From contig CAJFCV020000003.1 of assembly GCA_904066235.2 (NCBI GenBank), positions 12,276,001 through 12,340,000 of the forward strand: 64,000 nt of DNA. The letters are read 5' to 3'. How positions within the stretch are numbered: position 1 is the first letter of the stretch; every line of letters begins with the position of its first letter. Source of the stretch: Bursaphelenchus xylophilus (lineage: Eukaryota; Nematoda; Chromadorea; Rhabditida; Aphelenchoididae). Below the pieces are notes generated by a model. That model did not search any database. It was not told where the DNA came from and saw nothing but the letters and a program-made list of their open reading frames with translations. The translations under genes were made by a program, and so were the position numbers. Shown in pieces: positions 1-11,666 of the stretch.

Positions 1-322
1 TTAGACATCAGATGTGGGCATTTAGATTTTGGTCGATTTGAAGGTGATAAAGTGAAGTCGTTTAGATGCCAATCTTTTTGTTGAAGCTCAAGGGTCTCTT
101 CGATCCATCTGAAAGGATTAGAAGGTCAAATTATTTTTTATCCAGCTTTTCTGACCTTATTTTAGACATCAGACGTGGGCATTTAGATTTTGGTCGATTT
201 GAAGGTGATAAAGTGAAGTTGTTTAGATGCCAATCTTTTTGTTGAAGCTCAAGGGTCTCTTCGATCCATCTGAAAGGATATGAAGGCCAATTTATTTTTT
301 ATCCAGCTTTTCTGACCTTATT
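1..322. repeat. 161-bp direct tandem duplication, two units
   Basis: Units 1-161 and 162-322 are nearly identical and each ends in a splice-acceptor-like CTTATTTTAGAC; a third unit starts at 323 for about 8 bases and then diverges. The segment probably lies in an intron or upstream region of the TRIM-NHL gene, since the first recognisable exon begins at 490. Most differences between units are single substitutions, so the duplication looks recent. Confidence 0.85.
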
Positions 323-489
323 TTAGACACCTATAGTGCCCTTTGCAATTTTTCAAATTTATAGTTAAAAACTTGTATGGTTGGGCGAATAACTATCCTA
401 GTAGAAGCCCAGAGCTTTTAAGAAATGTCTAGTATTGTTCATAGCACCTGTGGGCATCTGTTTATCCCAGTAAATGGACCTTATTTTAG

Positions 490-3400
490 CCCCCAGCGAT
501 CTCCTTTGTGGCCTCTGCCAAGGCATCTACCGTGATCCCCGAGTCCTTGCTTGCTTCCACAGCTTTTGCAGAGAATGTCTAGACCAACATGCGGCCGGAT
601 TGTCCAGAGTCAACTGCCCAGCATGCAACAGTCGCACTCAATTGTCCCAACTTGGAGTAGATGGACTCTTGGCCGATTACGCGTTGATTCATGCCGTCAA
701 AATTCATGAATTGAAAGGTGAGAGATCTTCCAGTGTCTTGTCAGTAATGCCAGTTACGTAATAAAGGGTAATGGCTGTTTATTCATCGATTTTTAGAAGG
801 AAATATCGATCGATTTGAGCTCGAGGTTTCCAAGACCAAAAAATGCCACTGTTTGGAACATCGGTAAGGTTTTTGATTTGTTTTTTTGCTGTTTTAGGTG
901 TCTCAAGCCAAATTGAAGTAAATAATAGTGATTCAGACTTGAAATTTTCAAAATTTCAGATTTTTTGGGGATTTTTTTGACTTGGAGGTCATGGATAATA
1001 TTTTTATTAGTTTGTGATTTTTTGATGCTAGTTGGCTCAAATTTTTTGTTTGAAAAAATAGAAGAGACCTTATGGAGTGCCATTGTCGTTATTTTAGTCT
1101 ATAAAAATTTGAGAGTTTTTGTTTTTCGACAATTTTTTTTGACCTGACCCGTCATGGATAATATAATTTTTTGTTTGAACTTGAATTTTGATAAGTAATT
1201 TTAGTAGTCGCCCTCTCCAGTTTTACTGCTTATCCTGTGACTTTGCTGTGTGTCAGGAATGCACTCAAAAGGATCATCCCCGCCCCATGCACCAACTGGA
1301 ACCCATCGAAAACGCGGCGCAAGCCCAGCTGATGGCCATTGAAAATCTGATCGATGAGGTGAATTTAAAACAACGAGAGCTGCGCACAGCCTTCCAACAG
1401 ATCGAAACCATCCAGAGACGAGTGAACACGTCGCAGAATCAGGCCACCGCCAAGCTCCGAGAGACCTTGAACCGAATGATTCAGGTCATCCAGGACGCCC
1501 ACGATTGTCTTCAGAAAGACCTGGATGCAACGTATATTCATCGACAGGTAGGGAGATTTGATTTGAAGACGTTTCAGGACATTCCCCATCACTTCCGATA
1601 TTACTATAGAGGAGCTGGAAAAATAAGTTTTTTTAAATTATTTCTTGGTGTTTTAGGAGCAGATTGTCAGCATCAGCCGAGGAGTCCAGAAGATGACCGG
1701 CAAAATCTCGGAAACTGTGAAATTCGCCCAACGCCTCCTGAAATACGGCCGTCCGGCGGAGGTGCTGGTCTTCAAGCCGCTGCTCGAGGCGCGCCTCCGC
1801 GGGTTCCTCACCTTCAACGCCGAAACGGAGATGATTTTGAACGGAAATATGGAGATTGAACAACCCCGTGTGGAGGCGACCCAGGTCGTCCAAGCTCTGA
1901 CTTCGCTCTGCCTCAGCGGACGACCCGATTCCTGGAACCACGCCGACTCTTGCCACACCCATCACCACCCCGCCGGCTCACTTTTGCCCCAAAGTTTGGT
2001 CCGGCCCAGCTCGTCCCAGTATTTGCGACACTCCTCCAGCAGTTTGAGCTCGTTACCCCCGATCTCCAGAGGTCTGACGTCGTCGAGTGTCCAGAACTTG
2101 AATGCACTCGAGAGAAACAACACCTTCTCGGACCCGTTGGACCATCAGGACCTCCGCGACTCTCTGAATGAACAGTTCCAGGAATTGTCGAGGTTCTCGT
2201 CCGGATTGGACTTGTCGGCGAGTCCGCAGGGTGAGAGGTTTTTGATGTTTTTTGTTTGGTTTTTAGGTGAAAATGGACAAGAAAGATGAATTTTAAGGCA
2301 GTATGAGCTGCGTTGAGCTGGATGGGAAGGGATTTTGCACTGAATTGACGAAAAATTATATTACACATGATAAAAAAAAATTTTGATTTTTGGGAAAATT
2401 CAAGGTTTTGAGCGGTCTGAGGCTGGAAATGAGATTTATAAAGTCTTTTTGAATTCGTGAGACTAAAGTTTAGTTAAAATTTGATAAAAATTATATTACA
2501 CATGATAAAAATTTTTTGATTTTTGAGGAAAATTCAAAGTTTAGAGTGATTTAGAAGTTGGAAATGAGATTTATAAAGTCTTTTTGAATTCGTGAGACAA
2601 TAATTCGGTCAAAATTTGATAAAAATTATATTACACATGACCACGTTTAGGATCCGCGAGTCAATCGGACCTCAACTCTCGGCTTCTTGGTGTCTACGGA
2701 GCACCCCGAGCTGTGACTGCGACCCGAAGAGAGCGAATGATCTATTATCACAAGTTTGGGGAGTTCGGAATCCAACAGGGCCAATTCACGGAACCGTCCG
2801 GAGTCGCCGTTACGGCTCAAAATGAAATTGTGGTCGCTGACACCAACAATCATCGAATTCAGGTGGGAATTTTGTTTTTGAGTTTTAGGTAACGAATTTG
2901 ATTTGAAATGTGTCATGATGACGCAATTTTTGGAAGTGGTCATGATGACGTATTTTATGGAATTTGATGACATGATGGGTTTTTTTTTTTTTGAAAATTG
3001 TGTCATAATGACGGATTTTAAGATTTTTTGATAAAATGTGTCATCATGACGTGTTTTTTGGAATTCCTCGATATTTTTTACCCATGTTGTTTTAGGTATT
3101 CGACCGCGAAGGAAACTTCAAATTCATGTTCGGAGAGTGCGGAAAACGCGACGGCCAACTGCTCTACCCGAACAGAGTCGCAGTGAACCGAATCACCGGC
3201 GAATTCATCGTCACCGAACGCTCCCCCACGCATCAGATCCAAGTCTTCAACCAATACGGGCATTTCCTACGGAAATTTGGAGCCAATATCCTCCAGCATC
3301 CGAGAGGAGTCTGCGTGGACTATCAAGGAAGAATTGTGGTTGTGGAGTGCAAGGTGGGCAGAGGAGTGGAGGGCTGTGGGGTGTTTTACCTATTAGCATT

Positions 3401-5036
3401 TTCATAAAGTGCATGGACATGTTTTCGCTTTTGCACAGTGCATCTTGAATTTTTGTCGCCAACGCACTGTGGATTTTTGCCTTTGCGCACCATGCAAACC
3501 TCAAAAAACCCGATTGCACTGTGCAAACCGCAGCGGCGCAGTTGAGAAAAGCTTACGTCGCCGCGATATTTCAAATGCACAGTGCAAAAAATCGGGGATT
3601 TTTGTGCACGGTGCGGATTTTTTGTTTTGGAGGGTTGCACTGTGCAGTAAGCTGCTTTGTTTTCTTTTGATTTTGCACTGTGCGAAGAACAAATTCGCAA
3701 TTTTGCACGGTGCGAAATTTTTTGTGGCGTTTGCACTGTGCGAATAAAGTTTCTTTTTATTTTGCACTGTGCGATGGAAAAAATTAGGAATTTTGCACGG
3801 TGCGAAAGATATTTTCTCTTCGTGTCGCAGGGTGGTCGCACAGTGCGGTTTATTTTTTATTTTTATTTTTTTGCACAGTGCAAGGCGGAATTTTTTTGCA
3901 CTGTGCAAGGTGGAATTTTTGCACTGTGCAAAGAGAATTTTTTGCACGGTGCAATGAGAATTTTTTGCGCTCTGCAATGAGAAATTTTTTTGCACGGTGC
4001 GAGTTGGAATTTTTTGCACGGTGCAAGGCGGAATTTTTTTGCACAGTGCAAGGCGGAATTTTTTTGCACAGTGCAAGGCGGAATTTTTTTGCACAGTGCA
4101 ATTTTCGACTTGTTGCACTGTGCGAAGCCAGGTTTCACGGTCGTTTAGGGATGACGGAATTTCTGAAATTTGATTTTGACTGTAATTTGCAGGTGATGCG
4201 TGTGATCATCTTCGACGCCTACGGCAATGTTCTGCACAAGTTCCTCTGCTCGCGCTACCTGGAATTCCCGAACGCGGTCTGCACCAACGACAAGGATCAG
4301 CTGTTCATTTCGGACAATCGCGCGCATTGCATCAAGGTTTTCAATTATCACGGCCAGTTCTTGCACCAGATTGGAGGCGAAGGCATCACCAACTACCCGA
4401 TTGGAATGGGAATTACCATCAACGGGGAGATTGTGGTCGCTGATAACCATAACAATTTCAATTTGACTGTCTTTACGCAGGTGGGGAAGTTGGTTTTTGG
4501 GAGAAAAAAGGGTGTTTGGGGGTTTTGGATGTTGTTTTAGGCGAATTTTTGGGATTTTTAGGAGAAATTTTGAGTTTTTGGTATTGTTTTTGGGATTTTT
4601 GATATGGAAATAGATTTTTTGTGTGTTGAGAAGGATATGTTAGGAATAGGAGGTTTTTTCTCAGCTTTAGAGAGCTGATTTGACATTTTTTTGACGAAAT
4701 TTTTGGGATTTCTGACAAAAATTTGAGATTTTTGGGGAAATCTTGATTTTTTTGGTTTTTAATGAAGCTGTATTGAGCTGAAATGGATGTTTATGGAAGC
4801 TAGCTACTCTGTAGAGTATTGTGAATTGTATTTGCAACCTATAAATGGCCTAATTTTAGAGCGGAGAGCTGATTTCGGCGATGGAAAGCCGCGTGAAGCA
4901 CGCCCAGTGCTTTGACGTAGCCCTAATCGATGGGAATACGATTGTGTTGGCGTCGAAAGACTATCGCCTCTACTGCTACAGATTCATCACCAAGAAAACG
5001 GACCAAGCCTTGAACGATTCTGGAGTTTCGAACTGA
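490..5036 (+). CDS. ncl-1: TRIM-NHL protein, NCL-1/Brat orthologue (5' partial, 8 exons seen)
   Basis: Exons 490-717, 797-863, 1205-1547, 1657-2230, 2651-2862, 3096-3353, 4193-4480 and 4860-5036 join in one frame (714 residues visible, stop TGA). Order: RING C3HC4 (visible residues ~6-48), B-box2 (~94-130, CLEH, then CLSC, VCQEC, HPRPMH), coiled coil (~140-230), a Ser/Pro/His-rich linker, then NHL propeller repeats (~437-710) with hallmark stretches such as ISDNRAHC and IGGEGITNYPIG. The order and the close Brat-type NHL sequence indicate NCL-1, which limits nucleolar size and rRNA/ribosome production by repressing translation of targets such as fibrillarin; Brat NHL domains bind RNA. The first visible exon completes a codon begun upstream, so the start codon lies outside the window. 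The 840-bp intron 3354-4192 is filled by the GCACNGTGC array. Identity is secure; the upstream gene structure is not visible. Confidence 0.93.
3425..4125. repeat. GCACNGTGC palindrome array inside ncl-1 intron
   Basis: About 20 copies of GCAC-N-GTGC are spaced mostly 22-40 bp apart. Centre bases A, T and G all occur, and copies are usually flanked to give TTGCAC..GTGCA. Spacers are dominated by AATTTTTT runs. From 3880 to 4110 the array tightens to a near-tandem ~25-bp unit (GCACAGTGCAAGGCGGAATT and variants). All long translations here (CTVQ/HSAK/LHCA repeats) are artefacts of the motif. Confidence 0.95.
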
Positions 5037-5796
5037 AATTCGGAATTTTTGGAGATTTTTTGTGGATTTTGGTCGATTTTTTGTGGATTTTGGTCGATTT
5101 TTGGGAATTTTTTGCAGTCAGAATTTGAAGTAGAGAACTGAGAAGATGTTGGTTGGAAGAAACGGTGGAATTTTTGTAGCTATCATTTAAATTTTTGAGA
5201 TTTTTTGTCGATTTTGGACCAATTTTGGCGATTTTGGACCATTTTTGGCGTTTTTTGTGATTTTTGCCGATTTTTTTTGTGATTTCCCCCCGGAATTTTG
5301 GTGAAAATGTTTAGTCAAGCCCCTATTTTGTTGTCCCTGTTGTATGTGTCATACTCGCACCATGTTTTGTTTTGTCTAGACGGTTTTTGTTCAGGACCTC
5401 CCCGGTTGTAACGGTTTGTTAAGTTTTTTTCTTGTTTGTTCTGCTTAATATTGTTTTTGTTGAACTCTCACGCACACCATCCTCCCTCCGAGATGTGCCA
5501 AAGAGTACATTACACCCGTTTCTGTGTACTTATCCCACTTTTTCTTGTAAAAAATTGAAATTTTTTGGAAATTTTGCGGAATTTTTGGGATTTTTTGAGA
5601 TTTTTTGATAAAAGCTTTGATAAAATTGTAAAAAGACCCGCAAAATTTTGTCTAAATTTTGTCTCCGTTGTCGGAGATTACTGTAGATCCCAGTGGGCTT
5701 CTCGCCCCCACCTCTAAATTGTTTCAGAGCCAGTTCTCTACCCCCTAATTTTGGTAAATTGTTCTGTTTTTTGTTTATCCCATTTTTATTTGTATA

Positions 5797-5802
5797 AATA
5801 AA
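5797..5802 (+). other. Polyadenylation signal AATAAA of ncl-1
   Basis: A canonical AATAAA lies ~760 bp after the ncl-1 stop codon, following a T-rich stretch (5037-5796) with no open frame. It is the first canonical signal I see downstream on this strand and would give a long, U-rich 3' UTR, consistent with a post-transcriptionally regulated gene. Confidence 0.55.
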
Positions 5803-8460
5803 GTTGGAGTTGTATTATGACGTCATTTTAAAGCCTAAAGCAATGAAAATTTATGGGAGTAACTATGAAGTCGAGAGCAGTTTGGAAAGTTGAGAAAAAA
5901 TGACTTTTTTTTTGATGTTGTACTAGCTAATGGATAAGAAAAGAAATGCCTGTAGCGTTGAGAATATTGATTGTAGCAAGGTTGTGTTTTGAATTTAGAT
6001 AGCTAAATGCTTCTCATTGCTCATAATTGTACTGTTTTCCCAGGTGTTTCGCGAATTTCCCGGAACAAACACGATTTATATTATACTAGGCTATCTGACG
6101 TTTTTGACCAAAGGGCATAGAAATGAAGTGGCGAATGAAGTAATATTGCGTTCAAAGAGCACTCTGACCTTTGTTGTGTCGTGTTTGTTTTATTTTTTGT
6201 CATTACTGCTCGGGTTTTTTGGATTTGGCGATATTGTAGTAGGTAGAGGGCAAGTGATAAAAATAGATTTTTCATGGATAGGATTACAAGAAATTGTGAT
6301 CATAATTTGCCTAGGTATGTTAGATAGCAGTATCTTGCTGTTTATTTGTTCATTTTGCCCTAAATTTCGGCTAAGTACACATTAAAACATGATTTATATT
6401 ATACTAGGTCATCTGATATTTTTCCTTCAAAAATGTGGAATTAAGACTTCGAACTATGCAAAAATTAAATTCCAAGCTTACGCAAACCCCCTAGCTTCTT
6501 TTCTGATAGCATTTTACGTCATCCAAACCCACGTATTTTCGGTTATCTACAATTTTTCCGAAAAATTCGCCAAACCGGAGGGGTTTTCTTGCAGCCGGTC
6601 TTTGATGCTGATAACGATCGTTTCTCTTCGTCGTCATTTGTCTTTGCCGCGTTCTGAACTTGCATTCGGAGAGGGCGGTTCAAGGTTGGACTTTTATGGA
6701 AGGGGTTCAGACTTTTTTCGTGGTAATCAGATAAATATAATATTTGCAAACACTAACTTTTTAGATGGTTATCGCACTATTATGGAATGATAAATAGAGG
6801 TCCTAACAGGGTTTCCGGAAGGTTTTACTATGCGCTTTTGAGGCATGATGACTGAAACTTGAGCTCTCGAAAGTTATGGTATACTGTATTTTTTACTGTA
6901 GTAACACGCATGGAGGTGTTCAAATTGGCTCAAAATTTTGGTATAACTTCTAAACAAGTCTGTTAGCAATCTCTGAAAATTTGAAGTCAGAATTTTCAAG
7001 GACAACTGAGCTATGACCATATTTTTGTAGATTACTGTGGCTTTTGGAGACTTGAAAATTTCTGGGTTTTTTCACTTTTTCCAGTTTGATTACCCCCTAA
7101 AACAGCTTTTTCAAACATTTTCTCACTGTTTGTCTCTTTTGACAGAGCGAATTGCGCAATTTTTCCCTTGGTTTATGACTGCACTGTGCAGTCGCGTGAA
7201 TAATAATTATACTCACAAAAGACCCGACGAGACGCCTCAAACACACGAGGTCGTCACGAATTATGGGCTTTCGAATACTTTTTTCCAATTTTTAAATCAG
7301 TTTTGGTTGAATTTCGAAAGATCACGGGGGTTTTTTGGAGAGAAACTTGGCGCACTGTGCGGTAAAAAGGGAATGAGATTACGGTATTTTAGACTGTATT
7401 CTTACGGATTTTATTGCTGAATGGGGATTTTAGGTAATATGAAAACCGTTGGATGATGTTTTGACCTATGTGCCCTGCGGCAAGTTGCAAAAATTGAGGT
7501 CGAAAATTACGAAAATTGACTGCACTGTGCGGGAAAAAGTGGAATCCGATTACGGTATTTCGATTGCATACTGGCGGATTTTATGACGACTGGGGATTTT
7601 TACAATACATGAGGACTGTTGAAGGACGTTTTGACCTTTTTGCCCTCCGGCAAGTTGCAAAAATTGACGTCAAAAATGTCGAAAATTGACTGCACTGTGC
7701 GGGAAAAGGGAAATTATGTAAAATTGGAGTATAATTCACAGATAAATGAGAGAATATTATTGTGATGAGGATTTCAGACACCCTGAGGCATGTAAACTAT
7801 TTTTTGAAAGCATTTTGGGCAAGATGGAAGCGAATTTTTGGAAAATTTTTTACTAAAATTTTGAAGTCTCAAGTATAATATTTTTGGTCAATTTTTGTTG
7901 CAACCACATTGAATTTTATTTTATTCAGACTTCAAGTGAGTTCTGACCAAAAATTCCACCAATTTTTCGATTATTATAAAAAAATTTTTCTTTGGTCCCC
8001 TCTTACCCCACTTTTTGTAATTTTTACTCTGCCTCCGAGTCAAACCCCACCTCGTCTCTTATTTCTACTGTACAATCACTCATTTCTCGCCCCTCTACCG
8101 ATCTCATTGTCGATTCTTTTCGTTCTCCCCTCAAATAGCCACTCGAAACGGGCGGTCACAGAAAACTCTCTCCTTTCCGCGCACTCTCTCGCCGCCCCGA
8201 CTTCCAACGCGCCGCTTTTCGAGCGAAAATCGCTGGATTCTTTTTCTCCTTCCACTTTTTGTGATAGATAATATTTTTAGAGAGTGGCTAGCGCTTCTAG
8301 TTCTAGTTCTACGAGTTCTACGAGCGAAATTTTGCACTTTTTCGAGAGGTTTTATCGAAATTTTCACTGTTTTTGATGGATTTTTGATCTTTTTGACTTG
8401 TTTACCCAAATATTTTTGTTCAAAGTTGTTTTCAAGGCATGGAAGAGTTGTTTTTCAGTA
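5803..8460. other. Intergenic region without a supported gene
   Basis: Between the ncl-1 polyadenylation signal and the duplicated region I find no frame with coding character plus splice sites. A short motif CGATTTATATTATACTAGG is repeated at ~6072 and, with changes, at ~6390. A 170-bp tandem repeat lies at 7345-7700 and a pyrimidine-rich tract at ~7990-8270. Open frames at 6017-6790 are Phe/Leu-rich translations of AT-rich DNA. Confidence 0.5.
7345..7705. repeat. 170-bp tandem repeat carrying GCACTGTGC
   Basis: GCACTGTGC occurs at 7352, 7522 and 7692, exactly 170 bp apart. Intervening DNA is also repeated (TTACGGTATTT, GGATTTTAT, GGGGATTTT, GTTTTGACC, CGGCAAGTTGCAAAAATTGA). This is a higher-order repeat containing one palindrome per unit, unlike the dense arrays elsewhere. 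Another copy of the motif lies at ~7180. Confidence 0.85.
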
Positions 8461-9130
8461 ATTCGAGGCGTCTTCCTTGAGTTACCAAGAGATTTTGGGT
8501 TGTTCTGGCTTCTTTGAATATTGTTCATGGTGAAGATCTTCTTTAGTTTGAAAAATGTTGTTAATCGCTAAAATACTCTCTAGGTCTTGATTTAATAGCA
8601 AGATACGACCATAATCTTACTTTTGAAATGACTGACCAGTCAGTTTCTCGCCATTTTTTGGTTCATTTTTTCAATTATATTGCACTTGGTCAAAGGAAAG
8701 AATTTCGCTGAAAAATGAGTCGAAGTCAATTTGAAGTGTATAAATTATGGGCTGAACAGTTAGCTCGTGCCATTTTCTTTAATTTGATACCAAAATCTTC
8801 TGTGTTAACCTATTGTAAGTCCTTCATTCACCAATTTTTATATTACTCACACCTAAATCTGATGGACAACAAAAAACCACTTAGAAAATCGTCAAAAATC
8901 CGATTCATTCTTTCGAATACTGTCTAATTAGTTAAATTACAGCTTTATTTTTATTTACAAGCAGTTCCGTTGGTCTTATCTCTCCTTGTTTTAGGCAATT
9001 TCAAAATTTCTCTTATCAAAAAAAACTTTCGAGCGTCCATTCCGAAACTCGTTTACAAACTGTCCATTTTCAGGTAAAATAAGCCGTTTTTTTCTTTCGA
9101 TGATGTACATAGGTGTGTTAATGTAATTCT

Positions 9131-11467
9131 ATGAACGCTGCATTGGAATCGTTACCTCAGCCGAGCATGGACTCGCACAAGAGTAATATTGCCGCTTTAA
9201 ATTGTGCCCTGTGCAGGATGATGTTAATACAACCGGTGAGAGTGAAGGTGAGTGTTTTTTGCATTATTACTTTCGACTTTTAGGCATGAATTGACAAAAA
9301 GTGAGGGAAATTGATTGGACTGCACAGTGCAATATAAATTTTGAGAGATATTTTGTCGTATGAAGTGTCGGCTGGTATGACACTCAAATTTTTGGATGGT
9401 ATTAGGGACGGTGGGCCAAATTTCATAGCTCTGGTTATGTTGTGTCTTTGCGAGCGATCTGAACTTCAAATTTCCTGGGCCGCACTGTGCAATTGCTCTT
9501 TTTGTCTACTGCACTGGGCATAGAACAAAAGAAAGGATACTGTGGTGTTTTATGAGTGTTCTAGAGGCCCATACAAAATTTAATCAAGTTTTGATTTAAA
9601 TTCTTGCCCGTTGCACTGTGCAATTTCCAATTTTTTTCTCCGCACCGTGCAAAAACCCAAAATTTTTTGCACAGTGCAATTATAATCATGGTAAACCAAG
9701 TTCATTGTAATATTTCCAAGAACTTTTAGAGCTGTTCGCATCGCTTCTGTGGAGCTTGTATGCATAGTTATCGGCGAGCTCACCACCGCCAATGCCCATC
9801 CTGTTCTCACTCCCTTATCGCAGATGACGGCCGAGAGAATTGGGAGCCGGATCCCGAATTCGAACGCATCGTCTGCGTCTATGTAAGTTTAGTTTTGGTT
9901 TTTCAAGCCTATAAAGGTGCGAAAATATTATTTTTTCCCAATTTTAGAGACTAAAAGAAACCCGTTATGTTAACGGTGCTATGACACAATCTCAGATTTT
10001 AAACCTTCGAAAACAACTCCGGAGGGCGCAGAAAATGGAAGACGAGGTGTGTGTGGTGTTATGGCCCGATGTGTCGGCCAGACGACTGCCCCGCGCCGCA
10101 AATCGGGTTCGATATGTGATTATGGATGGGACCACAACAACAGGTGGGTAAATTATTATATTTTTTGGTTGAATTTTAGGTTTTTTTGATGGATTATTCG
10201 ATATGGGACTTGATTGAGCACAGGAGAGGGTTTTTTTATGTTTTTTTGAGTGCACAGTGCGAAAAAAATAAAATTTTTGCACCGTGCAGTCAAAAAATTT
10301 TTTCGTATGCTGGGCCTAAAATTGCATCTATAACACTCTACTGGGTCTAAAATAAAATATTCGCTCCGATTTTTTCCATTTTAGAGCATAAATTCCTCAA
10401 GATTTCAAATTTTTAAACTTTTGGGTAAAAGTTCCTTATTTTGGCCACAACTTATAACTTTGCGGAAACTGGTCGGAATTAGCCCAAATTTAGCGTGCAC
10501 GCTCAATTCATCGTTGTGAATGCCCGGACAGTGGATTTAGTTAGTGAGGTACCTTCTTTTTTACGTACCACCTTACCCTTCAAAAACGGCTGCAGCCTGT
10601 GATTTTACACTTTATACGATGAAACATGTCCGGAACTAAACTTATTGCCTCCGTATGGAACTAAATGAGTCGTCACAGCCTTCGTAGGTACCCTTAAAAC
10701 TATAGAGCTATTATAGTAATTCAGTGCCAGCTAGATCGAAGCGTTTTTTCCTAACTTTAGTGCCCAAGCTTGGGCGCAGTTCGCGGGGTACCTTTGTTGT
10801 GGCCAAAATAAGGAACTTTTTCCTCTAAAATTCAATATTCGCTTCAATTTTCTCCATTTTAGAGCATAAATTCCTCAAAATTTCAAATTTTTTTATTTTT
10901 TGCACCGTGCAGTCAAAAAAATTTTTTACATGTAAGTAATATAAAATTGCATCTGTAACTCTCTACTGGGTTTAAAATTAAATATTCGCTCCAATTTTCT
11001 CTACTTTAGAGCGTAAATTCCTCAAAATTGCAAATTTCTATATTACCCATGACACTTTTCCCATTTCAGTGCACCACCTAGCCAATTTCATCCTGATCCG
11101 AACGAAAGTGGAAACCAAAAACCCCAACCCCAATCCCGACGAATTTCTGGTCGAGTTCGCGCCGGTGATCTTCGACAAACCCGACTTTTTGCCCGACCAA
11201 CTCCCCTCCACGGCCGTTTTGTTCCGCCCGAACCAAGTGAAGCCCCCACGACGCTCCGCCGACCCGCCGGACGCCGACGAGCCACCCTTCAAGACTCCGA
11301 ATCAAATGCTGGCCATCCAGTACCCCTTCCGACCACTGCCCAACGAGATGAAAATGGGCGAAGTGAAGCGACAGTACTACCGCAACACAAGAAAGACCTT
11401 CAAACTCCTGTTCCGGATATTCCATCGACACGAAATGAATGGAGCCCATGTGGAATGTAAAAAGTAA
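9131..11467 (+). CDS. spat-3: RING1-type Polycomb E3 ubiquitin ligase, copy A (SPAT-3-like)
   Basis: Exons 9131-9247, 9730-9882, 9948-10143 and 11070-11467 encode 287 aa. A C3HC4 RING uses C25, C28, C41, H43, C46, C49, C61 and C64, with the RING1-style tail PDPEFERIV. A RAWUL domain follows (~residues 124-285; VRYVIMDGTTTTVHHLANF, EMKMGEVKRQYYRNTRKTFK). RING plus RAWUL in this spacing is the architecture of RING1/RNF2 of Polycomb repressive complex 1, which monoubiquitinates histone H2A with a PCGF partner; the C. elegans RING1 orthologue is SPAT-3. A TTTTCAG at ~9067 is a likely spliced-leader or 5' UTR acceptor. Intron 1 carries GCACNGTGC motifs; intron 3 carries a 396-bp transposon absent from copies B and C. 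The protein is shorter than typical RING1, so a diverged paralogue is possible. Confidence 0.82.
10426..10821 (+). mobile_element. ~396-bp DNA transposon, TIR GTTCCTTATTTTGGCCAC
   Basis: The left end (AAAAGTTCCTTATTTTGGCC) and right end (GGCCAAAATAAGGAACTTTT) are inverted repeats. The interior has no open frame and includes GGTACCTTCTTTTTTACGTA and CGGCTGCAGCCTG. Further copies lie at 43863-44660, 44953-45349 and 63762 to the window edge. It sits in RING1-A intron 3; the equivalent introns of copies B and C lack it, so it inserted after the duplication. Confidence 0.9.
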
Positions 11468-11666
11468 TGTCTGGGAGGGAGTTTTGGGAGGTTTTGGGAG
11501 ACGAAATTTTTTGAAAAAATTTTTTTTGAAATTTAAAAAATTTTGAAATTTTTTCGAAAAAAGTGATGTCATTTGTTCTAAATTGCCTGAGGGTAAGTTT
11601 AGAACAATTTAAGACCGACTTTTTTTTCTGAAAAAAGTGATTTTTTTGAAATAAATTGGGAAAATA

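Noticed and set aside
424..488. ATG at 424 as a possible first exon of ncl-1
   Set aside because: The frame disagrees with the RING exon and the only donor (GTAAAT at ~469) would leave an intron of ~20 nt.
6017..6790. Membrane-protein-like frames (Phe/Leu-rich)
   Set aside because: AT-rich intergenic DNA with a repeated motif, no acceptor or donor sites in phase, and no recognised family.
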